Made by a program: the position numbers and the translations under genes. Of a DNA stretch of 64,000 nt, positions 51,514 to 60,671 are shown one piece after another. The stretch covers positions 1 to 64,000 of the forward strand of contig NZ_JACEOL010000025.1 in the NCBI RefSeq assembly GCF_013868055.1. The letters run 5' to 3'. Each line of letters starts with the position of its first letter. Position 1 is the first letter of the stretch. This DNA comes from Thermoactinomyces mirandus. GTDB lineage: Bacteria > Bacillota > Bacilli > Thermoactinomycetales > Thermoactinomycetaceae. The notes beneath the pieces are model-generated. The model made no database searches, was not told where the DNA came from, and saw nothing but the letters and a program-made list of their open reading frames with translations.

Positions 51514-53373
51514 TCAGGATTTATTCACTTTCTTTTTCCACAATCCGAGGCAGACTGCGCTAATCACAGATCCTGTCAATATGGCCAGAATATACATGAT
51601 CGGCCTGTTTACCAGAGGAATGACGAAAACGCCGCCGTGCGGGGCCGGCAGGGTAATCCCGAACATCATGGTGACGGCACCGGCGACAGCGGAACCAATG
51701 ATGCAGGAAGTGAGAACGCGAAGCGGGTCAGCTGCCGCAAATGGAATGGCGCCTTCGGTAATAAAGGAAGCTCCCATGACGTAGTTTGTCAATCCGGATT
51801 TCCGTTCCGCATCGGTAAACCTGGACTTGAAAAAAGTAGTGGCCAGGGCAATGCTCAGCGGCGGAACCATTCCACCCGCCATAACCGCCGCGTGGGGTGC
51901 CAGGTTTCCTGTTTCAATGGCGGCAATGCCAAAGGTAAAGGCGGCCTTGTTGATGGGTCCGCCCATATCGACGGCCATCATTCCCCCGAGGATCAGCCCC
52001 AGGATTACGGCATTTGCCCCGGTCATGCCATTAAGCCATTGTGTCAGCCACTCGTTTAAGGCAACGACAGGTGTATTGATCACCGTGACCATTAAAACGC
52101 CTGTAATCAAAATGCCAAAAACAGGATAGAGAAGGACCGGTTTGATTCCTTCCAGACTGTCGGGCAAAGTGGAGAATACTTTTTTAAGCAAAATCACCAT
52201 ATAACCGGCAAGAAAACCGGCAATCAGTCCTCCGAGGAATCCTGCACCGGCATTGGCTGAGAGAAATCCGCCCACAACTCCCGGGGCAAAACCGGGCCGG
52301 TCTGCGATGCTGCTGGCAATAAAGCCGGCCAGAATCGGAACCAGGAAATGAAAGGCGCCTTCACTGCCGCCGATTTTCATGAAGAGTTCCGCTATGGGGC
52401 CCTTGGCCTCAATTCCTCCGAAAGCAAAAGCGAGAGCGATAAAAATACCTCCGCCTACCACAAAGGGCAACATATTGCTGACGCCATTCATTAAATGTTT
52501 ATAAATCCCGAATGAAGAACGTTGATGAGTGCCTGCTGTTTCCGGAGTTTTTCTGCCGCTTTGATAAACAGGGGCATCCTGTTTCAGGGCTTTCGTGATT
52601 AACGCTTCCGCTTTATGGATTCCATCTGCTACAGAGGCCTGGATTACCCTTTTTCCATGAAAACGGTCCATTTCCACCTGTTTGTCGGCGGCAACGATGA
52701 TTGCGGTTGCCCGCCCGATTTCTTCTGCGGTCAGCCGGTTTTTTATACCTGTTGACCCGTTTGTTTCAACTTTGATGGAAACCCCCAATTCCTCCGCTTT
52801 TGCCTTCAGGGCATCGGCGGCCATATAAGTATGGGCAATCCCTGTGGGACAAGCGGTTACCGCCAGCAAAAGGGTTTCAGACTGACTGGCTTCTTTCGGG
52901 CCGGTTCCCTGATTTTCCGTTACTTCCTGATTGCGGACTGTCTTGAGAATCTCCTCTTCGGAAGCAGCCTGGAGCAACCGTTTGCGAAAATCTTCATTCA
53001 TGAGCAGGACTGACAGACGGGATAACGTTTCCAAATGTGCTTCATCAGCCTCGTCCGGTGCTGCGATCATGAAAAACAAACGCGCAGGCTTCCCGTCCAA
53101 TGAGTCATATTCAATCCCGGATGTACTGCGGCCAAAACAAATAGCCGGTTTTTTGACAGCACCGGTTTTGGCGTGGGGGATGGCAATCCCGTCGCCAATT
53201 CCTGTGCTCCCTTGACTTTCGCGGGCCCAAATCGCTTCCTTAAAAGTTTTTTTGTCTTCAAGACATCCGGCCTTGTCCAGTTTTTCTGCCAGTTCATCAA
53301 TGACCCCTGCTTTGGTGGAACCTTCAAGCTCCATGATCAGTGTTTCTCTGCTCAGTAAATCGGTAATCTTCAT
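51514..53373 (-). CDS. fruA: PTS fructose transporter IIABC
   Basis: 619 residues. IIA domain (~1-150) with phospho-His in GIAIPHAKTGAV; IIB (~170-270) with phospho-Cys in AVTACPTGIAHTYMAADALK; IIC (~295-619) with membrane segments and GGPINKAAF. Imports fructose and phosphorylates it to fructose-1-phosphate. ATG 53373 has a full AAGGAGGTG site; the frame open to 53523 overlaps fruK and is not used. 13 bp after fruK. Confidence 0.94.
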   Translation of the reverse strand: MKITDLLSRETLIMELEGSTKAGVIDELAEKLDKAGCLEDKKTFKEAIWARESQGSTGIGDGIAIPHAKTGAVKKPAICFGRSTSGIEYDSLDGKPARLFFMIAAPDEADEAHLETLSRLSVLLMNEDFRKRLLQAASEEEILKTVRNQEVTENQGTGPKEASQSETLLLAVTACPTGIAHTYMAADALKAKAEELGVSIKVETNGSTGIKNRLTAEEIGRATAIIVAADKQVEMDRFHGKRVIQASVADGIHKAEALITKALKQDAPVYQSGRKTPETAGTHQRSSFGIYKHLMNGVSNMLPFVVGGGIFIALAFAFGGIEAKGPIAELFMKIGGSEGAFHFLVPILAGFIASSIADRPGFAPGVVGGFLSANAGAGFLGGLIAGFLAGYMVILLKKVFSTLPDSLEGIKPVLLYPVFGILITGVLMVTVINTPVVALNEWLTQWLNGMTGANAVILGLILGGMMAVDMGGPINKAAFTFGIAAIETGNLAPHAAVMAGGMVPPLSIALATTFFKSRFTDAERKSGLTNYVMGASFITEGAIPFAAADPLRVLTSCIIGSAVAGAVTMMFGITLPAPHGGVFVIPLVNRPIMYILAILTGSVISAVCLGLWKKKVNKS

Positions 53374-53386
53374 AAGGGGCACCTCC

Positions 53387-54304
53387 TTAAAGGGAATAAA
53401 GCCTGATCGATTTTCGGAAATGTTCGACTTGTTCCTTGCGGCACAAATCCTGGGAAAAGGCGGTTGCGCTTCCTGCCGCGACCGATGTCTGAAATGCCGA
53501 TACAATATCTCCCGACTGGTCATAGGCAGCTATAAAGCCGGCCACCATGGAATCGCCCGCACCCACGGAGTGGACTACATTTCCTTTTGGCACGTCAGCC
53601 ATGTAAACCGCTTTCGGGGTAAACAGGAGCGCACCCTTGCCGGCCATGGATACAATCACGTGTTCCGCGCCCATTTGCTGCAGGCGCCGGCCGTAAGGAA
53701 TTACTTCTTCTGCTGTTTCCAGTCTGGCATTGAATAACTGTCCCAGCTCGTGATGATTGGGTTTGACCAGAAACGGGCGCCTGGAAGCTACTTTGGCCAG
53801 CACCGGACCCTCGATGTCGACAACCACCCGGATTCCGCGATCACTTAAGCGGGAAGTCAATTCTTCATATAAAGAAGGAGATAACGACCGGGGAATGCTC
53901 CCGGCCAAAACGACGGTATCCCCCGGTTTTACCTGAAGAAGCTTTTCCTCAAACTGCCGGTACTGGTCCGGTGAAATAAAGGGGCCCTGTCCGTTGATTT
54001 CGGTTTCTTCCCCTTTTTCGTTTTTCAACTTGATATTAATCCGTGTATCTTCCCCGACATAGACGAATTGAGTGGAGATCCCTTCTTTTTTTAACCAGTC
54101 TTCGATAAACCGCCCGGTAAATCCGCCTGCAAAACCCAGCACGGTCGTGTCTGTGCCAAGACGATGGAGAACACGCGAAACATTAATCCCTTTTCCTCCG
54201 GGAAACTTCTTCTCGTTTTTTATTCTGTTTAATTGGTTTAATCGCAGATTTTCCACTTCGACCAAAAAATCAATCGAAGGGTTAAGAGTAACGGTGTAAA
54301 TCAT
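53387..54304 (-). CDS. fruK: 1-phosphofructokinase
   Basis: 305 residues, PfkB family. Phosphorylates fructose-1-phosphate to fructose-1,6-bisphosphate. N-terminal TLNPSIDFLVEVENL, the PfkB signature 1 GGKGINVSRVLHRLG, GSIPRSLSPSLYEEL, LVKPNHHELGQLF and signature 2 HSVGAGDSMVAGFIAAYD with the catalytic Asp. ATG 54304 overlaps the fruR stop by 4 bp. Confidence 0.94.
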   Translation of the reverse strand: MIYTVTLNPSIDFLVEVENLRLNQLNRIKNEKKFPGGKGINVSRVLHRLGTDTTVLGFAGGFTGRFIEDWLKKEGISTQFVYVGEDTRINIKLKNEKGEETEINGQGPFISPDQYRQFEEKLLQVKPGDTVVLAGSIPRSLSPSLYEELTSRLSDRGIRVVVDIEGPVLAKVASRRPFLVKPNHHELGQLFNARLETAEEVIPYGRRLQQMGAEHVIVSMAGKGALLFTPKAVYMADVPKGNVVHSVGAGDSMVAGFIAAYDQSGDIVSAFQTSVAAGSATAFSQDLCRKEQVEHFRKSIRLYSL

Positions 54305-55122
54305 GCTTTATCAACCTCAAACACATAAGTTTTTTTGGAATATATTTCTTTTGTTTCCGGAGAAAGGGGAAGAGTAATTAATGAAGCCGCATTTAAATCG
54401 GCAATTTTTGCAAAGGATATTTCTGACAGCTTACTGGGATCAGCCAGTACGAAGGATTGGCCGGAAAGCTGGAGAGCGGTCCGCTTCAGGATCGCTTCTT
54501 CGGGATCTGGAGTCGTATAACCCAAATCCGGATGGATTCCGTTGGTTCCCAAAAAACATTGATCAAAACGGTAATGGCGGATTCCTTCCAAAGCCATTGC
54601 CCCGATCAGCGCTCTTGTAGAGGTTTTCATTTTTCCGCCCAGGACGTAGGACTCGATCTCATATTCAACCAGCAGTTCCAAATGAGTCATTCCATTGGTT
54701 ACGACGGTTACCTGTTTGCCTGTCAGAGCCGGAATCATTTCCAGAGTCGTGCTGCCGGCATCCAGGTAGATACAGGCGCCGGGTTCAACCAGACCGGCGG
54801 CAAAAAGACCAATCTCTTTTTTGGCCTGGGTAAACCTGGTCGCCTTTTCCTGAATGGGGCGTTCCACACCTTTGCTCTGAAGCAGGGCGGCACCGCCATG
54901 AACCCGTTTTAAAAGATGTTGTTGTTCCAGCTGATCCAAATCACGGCGAATGGTTGACTCGGAAGCGCCAGTGGAAAGAGCGAGTTCCTGTACTTTGACA
55001 ACACCCTGTTTTTTTAACAGTTTCAAGATTAATTGGTGTCTTTGTGGTGTAAGCGTTTGATCATCACCTCTCTCCAGTTTTTTAATCAATTTTAACAAAA
55101 ACAGCAAGCAATAATCAATCAT
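54301..55122 (-). CDS. fruR: DeoR-family fructose operon repressor
   Basis: About 250 residues once the true start is set. DeoR HTH: LTPQRHQLILKLLKKQGVVK, TGASESTIRRDLDQLEQQHL, LKRVHGGAAL; sensor domain with CIYLDAGSTTLEMIPAL and GTNGIHPDLGYTTPD. Senses fructose-1-phosphate. The frame is open to ATG 55122, which lies inside the operator repeats and has no ribosome-binding site. A good site (GGAGAGAGGTG) precedes ATG 55064-55062, but that ATG is one base out of frame; an extra A in ATCAAACG would give MIKTLTPQRH. So the real start is probably 55064 with an indel, or a non-canonical start nearby. Confidence 0.85.
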   Translation of the reverse strand: MIDYCLLFLLKLIKKLERGDDQTLTPQRHQLILKLLKKQGVVKVQELALSTGASESTIRRDLDQLEQQHLLKRVHGGAALLQSKGVERPIQEKATRFTQAKKEIGLFAAGLVEPGACIYLDAGSTTLEMIPALTGKQVTVVTNGMTHLELLVEYEIESYVLGGKMKTSTRALIGAMALEGIRHYRFDQCFLGTNGIHPDLGYTTPDPEEAILKRTALQLSGQSFVLADPSKLSEISFAKIADLNAASLITLPLSPETKEIYSKKTYVFEVDKA

Positions 55123-55162
55123 ATTTGATCATTTTTTATCAATTTAAATCAAAAACAATCAA
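55113..55162 (-). promoter_or_regulatory. Five tandem 10-bp repeats, probable FruR operator
   Basis: On the minus strand: TTGATTGTTT, TTGATTTAAA, TTGATAAAAA, ATGATCAAAT, ATGATTGATT, each exactly 10 bp and sharing TGAT. They precede fruR and would present half-sites on one face of the helix. Confidence 0.65.
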
Positions 55163-55589
55163 CAACTGAGAAGGAACGATCCGATTCCCAAAATGATCTA
55201 AAAAAATGATTAAAAATGAATTTGTAAGGGAAAAGAAGGAAAAAAGAAAAATCCAGATAGAACAGCCATTATTTACCATATATTTTATTAAAATAAATAA
55301 TATTTTCTATCACATAATATTTAATGGATCTATATCCAATTAAAACTTCACGTTCATCCCCATTTTTATAAATTTCTATATAGCAGGCGCAGATGCCTGG
55401 TATTACCAGGGTTCCTGGACCCTGGCGGCTTTTGCCTGAAAGGTTGTTTCAATGCGTATTTTTAAGGATATGTCAATTGGTATAAATTACAATCCATAAA
55501 ATGTAAATTTTTAATTAATCATTTCTTTATAAAATAAAAAAGATGAAGTAATATAGAAATAACAATTTTTCCGAAAGGACAGATCGGTT
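55163..55589. other. AT-rich intergenic region with a GC-rich hairpin island
   Basis: Mostly AT-rich, with a GC-rich island at about 55383-55442 where CCTGG-TATTA-CCAGG and CCAGGGT-CCAGGA-ACCCTGG (minus strand reading) form adjacent, partly exclusive hairpins. No gene recognised; promoter for the XRE-TPR gene is expected near the right end. Confidence 0.45.
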
Positions 55590-56930
55590 ATGAACATATT
55601 GGAAATGAGTGAAATTGGCAAATTTATTCGTAAAGTTCGAAAAGAAAAAGGGTTAAGATTGGAAGATTTGGCAGACGAACATATTTCTACGGCAACGATC
55701 AGCAATATTGAACGCGGTGTGTCGCATGTCAATAAAGATAAAGTTTTGTATTTGATGAGTAAACTGGAACTCGACTTGAATGAGATTCCAGAAATGATAG
55801 AAAAAGATACGGAAACTCTGGAAAGCATGCAGGTGAAGTTTGCTGCGATTGAAACGATGATCCAGATGGGGATGCCTGAGCGGGCACTCGCTTTACTTTC
55901 AAATATATCCGAAGAGTCTCATTCCAGACATCAGGCAACGATTTACTATCTGAAGGGAAAAGCATTCATTTTCACAGGGGATTGGCGAAAAGCGGAACGG
56001 GAGTTGGGTGAGGCAATACGCCTCGCATACCAGGACCCCTATTCGCCAATGAGCAATCTGGAAGCTGCCGGCTACAGCGAGCTGGCCTATTGCCGGTTCC
56101 GGCACAAGGATTATGAACAGGCACTGAGATATGTAGAGCGCGGCCTGGAAACGATCGACAAGGAAAAAAATGACGGCTGTGACAATCGGACCTATTATAT
56201 GCTGCTGATTTCCCGGATTATTTATCTGGAAGGGTTGAATCGCACCGATGAAGCTTTTCGCTTTCTGGAGGAAATGTGGGCAAAAATTCCACAAATTCAG
56301 AGTAAAGACATCATTATTAAGATGTATGTATCCCGCATGCGGCTGCTGAAGCGAATGAAACTATACCATGATTCGATTCGCTATGCGCGCGAGGGCATCC
56401 GGATGTCGATCGGTAGCAAAAACACGGAAGAAATCTTTCAGTTGTGGAACGGATTGGGACAGGCGTATATTGAAATCAACCAACTGGATGATGCCGCGAC
56501 CTGTTTCCGATTTGTACGGGAGTTGGCTGACCATGTGGAAAACCAGACCGAGATGACGCGTGCATATTGCTATCTGGGAAAAGTATACTTCATGCAGGGA
56601 AAAAATCACGATGCGTATAATGTACTGAAGAAGGCGCTGGAACTGGCTGAAAAACTATATGATCCCCAACTGCTCAACCAGTCCCTCTTCATGATGGGGA
56701 AACTGCTGAAGCAAATGAAACGTTTTACCGATGCGGTTGAATATTTGAAAGGGGCTGCCCAGATCGCTTCCAAAAATAAAATGAAATCCAGGGTGTACGA
56801 CAGTTATTATGAACTGGCGGGATGTTACGAGGCACTGGGGGACACGGAAGGATTCAAATCAGCCACGGGGCAGATGTACAAGGCACAAGCAGAGTTGGAA
56901 CAGCAACAAATTTCCTACCGGATCGATTGA
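55590..56930 (+). CDS. XRE-family regulator with TPR domain
   Basis: 446 residues. N-terminal HTH (KFIRKVRKEKGLRLEDLADE, TATISNIERGVSHVNKDKVL) and about eight TPR-like helix pairs to the C-terminus (GDWRKAERELGEAIRLAYQD, YEQALRYVERGLETIDKEK, AYCYLGKVYFMQGKNHDAYN). This architecture resembles the RRNPP regulators (PlcR, PrgX, Rap/NprR), which bind short signalling peptides in the TPR groove. No propeptide gene is evident directly downstream; an S-box follows. Start ATG 55590 behind AAAGGAC, or ATG 55605. Confidence 0.85.
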   Translation: MNILEMSEIGKFIRKVRKEKGLRLEDLADEHISTATISNIERGVSHVNKDKVLYLMSKLELDLNEIPEMIEKDTETLESMQVKFAAIETMIQMGMPERALALLSNISEESHSRHQATIYYLKGKAFIFTGDWRKAERELGEAIRLAYQDPYSPMSNLEAAGYSELAYCRFRHKDYEQALRYVERGLETIDKEKNDGCDNRTYYMLLISRIIYLEGLNRTDEAFRFLEEMWAKIPQIQSKDIIIKMYVSRMRLLKRMKLYHDSIRYAREGIRMSIGSKNTEEIFQLWNGLGQAYIEINQLDDAATCFRFVRELADHVENQTEMTRAYCYLGKVYFMQGKNHDAYNVLKKALELAEKLYDPQLLNQSLFMMGKLLKQMKRFTDAVEYLKGAAQIASKNKMKSRVYDSYYELAGCYEALGDTEGFKSATGQMYKAQAELEQQQISYRID

Positions 56931-56985
56931 CAAGTGCTAGAATGATCTATATATTAATAAAATAAACAAGTGGATTTAAATTGTT

Positions 56986-57104
56986 CTCTTATCCAGAGAG
57001 GCGGAGGGACTGGCCCAATGAAGCCCGGCAACCTGTTGGACTGTTTGTCTTCCAATGTGGTGCCAATTCCAGCAGAGAGAAGTTCTCTCCCTGAAAGATG
57101 AGAG
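56986..57104 (+). ncRNA. SAM-I (S-box) riboswitch upstream of metH
   Basis: S-box core CTCTTATCCAGAGAGGCGGA, GGCCCAATGAAGCCCGGCAA and GGTGCCAATTCCAGCAGAGA; P1 closed by CTCTTATC/GATGAGAG. When SAM is abundant the downstream terminator forms and shuts off metH and the MTHFR fusion gene. Confidence 0.95.
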
Positions 57105-57115
57105 TTTCAGATCGC

Positions 57116-57150
57116 AACACCTTTCATCTTTCAAAGATGAAAGGTGTTTT
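57116..57150 (+). terminator. Expression-platform terminator of the metH S-box
   Basis: AACACCTTTCATCTTTC-AAAGATGAAAGGTG followed by TTTT. Its 5' strand (CTTTCATC) can pair with GATGAAAG-like bases near 57094, the antiterminator. Confidence 0.88.
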
Positions 57151-57206
57151 AATTATGCTCTGGTTGCGGACAGTTTTGAATTTTGGTACAGGGATGGCGG
57201 TCAACT

Positions 57207-60200
57207 GTGGAAAAAAAGCGAATTGAAGAGCGGTTTCGCGAAAAAATCATGATCCTGGATGGCGCCATGGGCACCATGCTGCAACAAGCGGGATTGACAG
57301 CTGAAGATTTCGGGGGAGAAAAGTTTGAAGGATGCAATGAAATATTAAACCTGACACGGCCGGATTTGATTGAAAAGATCCACGACACTTATTACAGGGC
57401 CGGCGCTGACATGGTGGAAACCAATACTTTTGGCGCGACACCGTTGGTTCTGGCTGAGTATGATTTGCAGGACAGGACAGAGGAAATTAATCTGGCGGCC
57501 GCCCGTTCGGCAGTAAAAATGCGGGACTTATGGTCGACTGATGATCATCCGCGCTATGTGGCCGGTGCCATGGGGCCAACCACGAAAACTTTATCTGTAA
57601 CAGGCGGCACGACGTTTGAGGCTTTGGCAGAAGGATATTACCGGCAGGCAAAGGCTTTGATCGAGGGAGGAGTCGATCTTTTGCTGCTGGAAACGGCACA
57701 GGACACCTTAAATGTGAAAGCAGGCGGGATCGGAATTGAAAGGGCGTTTAACAGGACGGGGAAACGTTTGCCGGTCATGATCTCCGGAACCATTGAACCG
57801 ATGGGGACGATGCTCGGAGGACAAAACATTGACGCATTTTACCTGTCGATTGAACACCTGCGTCCAATCGCAGTCGGCCTTAATTGCGCAACCGGGCCGG
57901 AGTTTATGACTGACCACATTCGCACTTTATCCGGCATGGCCCGTTGTTATGTCAGTTGTTATCCAAATGCGGGATTGCCGGATGAAAACGGAAATTATCT
58001 CGAAACTCCGGAAGCGTTTGCCCGAAAAATTGCCGACTTTGCGGATAAGGGCTGGTTAAATCTGGCGGGCGGCTGTTGTGGAACGACTCCGGAACACATT
58101 CAGGCCGTTTCCCGGGCCTTGGCCGGGAAAAAACCGCGCCGGCCGGCAGAAGATCACTTGCCGGGCGTATCCGGAATTGAACCGGTATTCCTGGAGCAGG
58201 ATAACCGCCCGCTGCTGGTTGGGGAACGGACAAATGTAATTGGCTCCCGCAAGTTCAAAAGACTGGTTCGGGAAGGAAAATATGAAGAAGCGGCTGAGAT
58301 TGCCCGCAGACAGGTAAAAGGCGGAGCCCAGATTATTGATGTGTGCCTGGCAGATCCGGATCGTGATGAAATGGCGGATATGGAAGCTTTTTTGCGGCAT
58401 GTCACCAAAATGGTCAAGGTTCCTCTCATGATCGACTCCACCAATGCAAGGGTTATTGAAAAGGCACTTCAATATTCCCAGGGAAAGGCAGTCATCAATT
58501 CCATCAATCTGGAAGAAGGAGAGAAACGTTTTGCTGAAATTCTCCCATTAGTCCGGCAATTCGGGGCGGCCGTTGTAGTGGGGACCATCGATGAGCGGGG
58601 AATGGCTGTCACGGCAGAACGAAAATTGGAAATAGCCTTGAGAAGCCATGATTTGCTGGTTAACAAATATGGAATTCCCGAGAAAGATATCATTTTTGAT
58701 CCGCTCGTTTTCCCGGCAGGTACCGGCGATGGGCAATATATCCGGTCAGCCGGTGAGACCGTTGAAGGGATTCGCCGGATCAAGAAGGCCTTGCCCGGGA
58801 CAGCAACCATTCTGGGGGTTTCCAACGTTTCGTTTGGTCTGCCGATTGCCGGGCGGGAAGTGCTAAATGCCGTATATCTTTACGCCTGCATCAAAGCCGG
58901 ACTGGATTATGCCATTGTCAATGCGGAAAGACTGGAGCGTTATGCCTCGATTCCGGAGGAAGAACGGAAACTGGCTGAAACGTTACTGTTTGGGACAAAC
59001 CGTGGCAACTATGATGATGTACTGGCACGGTTTACCTCCTTCTACCGGGACAAAAAAGCAGTCCGGAAACAGGAAAAGATCCGGATGACACTGGAGGAAA
59101 GACTGGCCGGTCATGTGATCGAAGGAAGCAAGGATGGTTTGTTTGCGGATCTGGATGAAGCGCTCGCCCGCCATGCGCCGCTTGATATTATCAATGGGCC
59201 GCTTTTGGCCGGTATGGATGAAGTAGGACGCTTGTTTAATGAAAACCAGCTGATTGTTGCTGAAGTGTTGCAAAGTGCGGAAGTGATGAAAGCGGCAGTT
59301 GCTTATCTGGAACCGCACATGGACAGCACCGGCAGCCATGCGCGGGGAAAAGTGCTTTTGGCCACGGTGAAAGGGGACGTTCATGATATTGGCAAGAATC
59401 TGGTTGAGATGATCCTGTCCAACAATGGATATGAAGTAGTCAATCTGGGAATCAAGGTTCCACCGGAACAATTGATTGAGGCTGTCCGCAAGGAAAAACC
59501 CGATTTAATCGGCTTGTCGGGTCTCCTGGTCAAGTCTGCCCGGCAAATGGCGGTGACAGTGCAGGACCTGAAAGATGCCGGTATTGAGATCCCGGTTTTG
59601 GTCGGAGGCGCCGCATTAACCAGAAAATTTACGGATACGCAAATTGCCAGCCGGTATAACGGGCCCGTGTTATATGCCAAAGATGCGATGAACGGGCTGG
59701 AATTGGCAAATCAGCTGATGAATCCCGGACAGTGCGGCAAGATCGGGTTGAAAAAATGGCAAAAGACCGAAGAGGCGGAAGATTCCGGTCCGTCGCATGG
59801 ACGAAATGTGACGACGGCGGTGGTTACTCCAGCAAAAAGCAAGGTAAACCGGAAGGTACCTGTTTTTGTTCCTCCGGATTTAAAAAGACACATTTATCGC
59901 GATTACCCTCTGGACTTGCTAAAGCCTTACATCAATTTGCAGATGCTTTTTGGCAAACACCTGGGTTTAAAGGGAAATGTGGAAGATTTGATTGCCAGGG
60001 GGAATCCGAAAGCGCTGGAATTGAAACAGACGTTTGATCAGGTGATGGAACAGGCCAAACAGGAACAAATATTGTCTCCGCAAGGGATGTATCAGTTTTT
60101 TCCAGCACAGGCGAAAGGAAATGACATTCTGATCTATGATCCGGATAATCCGGGCAGGGTACTGGAGCGTTTTTCATTTCCCCGCCAGTCAGGGGATCCC

Positions 60201-60659
60201 TATTTGTGCCTGGCTGATTTTGTTCGCCCGGTTGAGTCCGGCGAAATGGATTATGTCGGTTTTCTGGCAGTCACTGCGGGAATCCGCATTCGTGAAGCGG
60301 CACAAGTATGGAAAGAAAAAGGAGACTATCTCCATTCCCATATGTTGCAGGCTGCCTCTTTGGAGACTGCTGAAGCATGCGCCGAACAGATGCATCAGAT
60401 TATGAGAAACCGATGGGGATTTCCCGATCCGGCGGATATGACCATAAAAGAACGGTTTGGCGCGAAGTATCAGGGAATTCGTGTCTCTTTTGGATACCCG
60501 GCCTGCCCGAACCTAGAGGACCAGCAGAAATTGTTTCGCCTCATTTCCCCGGAGGAGATTGGAATTGGTTTGACTGACGGTTTCATGATGGAGCCTGAGG
60601 CTTCAGTATCGGCAATGGTATTTGCCCATCCGGAAGCCAGATATTTTAATGCAAAATAG
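57207..60659 (+). CDS. metH: Cobalamin-dependent methionine synthase
   Basis: 1,150 residues, all four MetH modules. Homocysteine module (~5-315) with ILDGAMGTMLQQAG and zinc ligands in GLNCATG and GGCCGTTPEH. Pterin module (~335-600) with GERTNVIGSRKFKRLV and VPLMIDSTNARVIEKAL. B12 module (~640-880) with KGDVHDIGKNLVEMILSNNG (cobalt-ligand His in DxHxxG). Activation module (~905-1150) with SAM motif RVSFGYPACPNLED. Transfers methyl from 5-methyl-THF to homocysteine. GTG 57207 (MEKKRIEERFREK) is the likely start. Under S-box control; MTHFR-fusion gene follows after 12 bp. Confidence 0.95.
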   Translation: MEKKRIEERFREKIMILDGAMGTMLQQAGLTAEDFGGEKFEGCNEILNLTRPDLIEKIHDTYYRAGADMVETNTFGATPLVLAEYDLQDRTEEINLAAARSAVKMRDLWSTDDHPRYVAGAMGPTTKTLSVTGGTTFEALAEGYYRQAKALIEGGVDLLLLETAQDTLNVKAGGIGIERAFNRTGKRLPVMISGTIEPMGTMLGGQNIDAFYLSIEHLRPIAVGLNCATGPEFMTDHIRTLSGMARCYVSCYPNAGLPDENGNYLETPEAFARKIADFADKGWLNLAGGCCGTTPEHIQAVSRALAGKKPRRPAEDHLPGVSGIEPVFLEQDNRPLLVGERTNVIGSRKFKRLVREGKYEEAAEIARRQVKGGAQIIDVCLADPDRDEMADMEAFLRHVTKMVKVPLMIDSTNARVIEKALQYSQGKAVINSINLEEGEKRFAEILPLVRQFGAAVVVGTIDERGMAVTAERKLEIALRSHDLLVNKYGIPEKDIIFDPLVFPAGTGDGQYIRSAGETVEGIRRIKKALPGTATILGVSNVSFGLPIAGREVLNAVYLYACIKAGLDYAIVNAERLERYASIPEEERKLAETLLFGTNRGNYDDVLARFTSFYRDKKAVRKQEKIRMTLEERLAGHVIEGSKDGLFADLDEALARHAPLDIINGPLLAGMDEVGRLFNENQLIVAEVLQSAEVMKAAVAYLEPHMDSTGSHARGKVLLATVKGDVHDIGKNLVEMILSNNGYEVVNLGIKVPPEQLIEAVRKEKPDLIGLSGLLVKSARQMAVTVQDLKDAGIEIPVLVGGAALTRKFTDTQIASRYNGPVLYAKDAMNGLELANQLMNPGQCGKIGLKKWQKTEEAEDSGPSHGRNVTTAVVTPAKSKVNRKVPVFVPPDLKRHIYRDYPLDLLKPYINLQMLFGKHLGLKGNVEDLIARGNPKALELKQTFDQVMEQAKQEQILSPQGMYQFFPAQAKGNDILIYDPDNPGRVLERFSFPRQSGDPYLCLADFVRPVESGEMDYVGFLAVTAGIRIREAAQVWKEKGDYLHSHMLQAASLETAEACAEQMHQIMRNRWGFPDPADMTIKERFGAKYQGIRVSFGYPACPNLEDQQKLFRLISPEEIGIGLTDGFMMEPEASVSAMVFAHPEARYFNAK

Positions 60660-60671
60660 GGAGGGATATCT

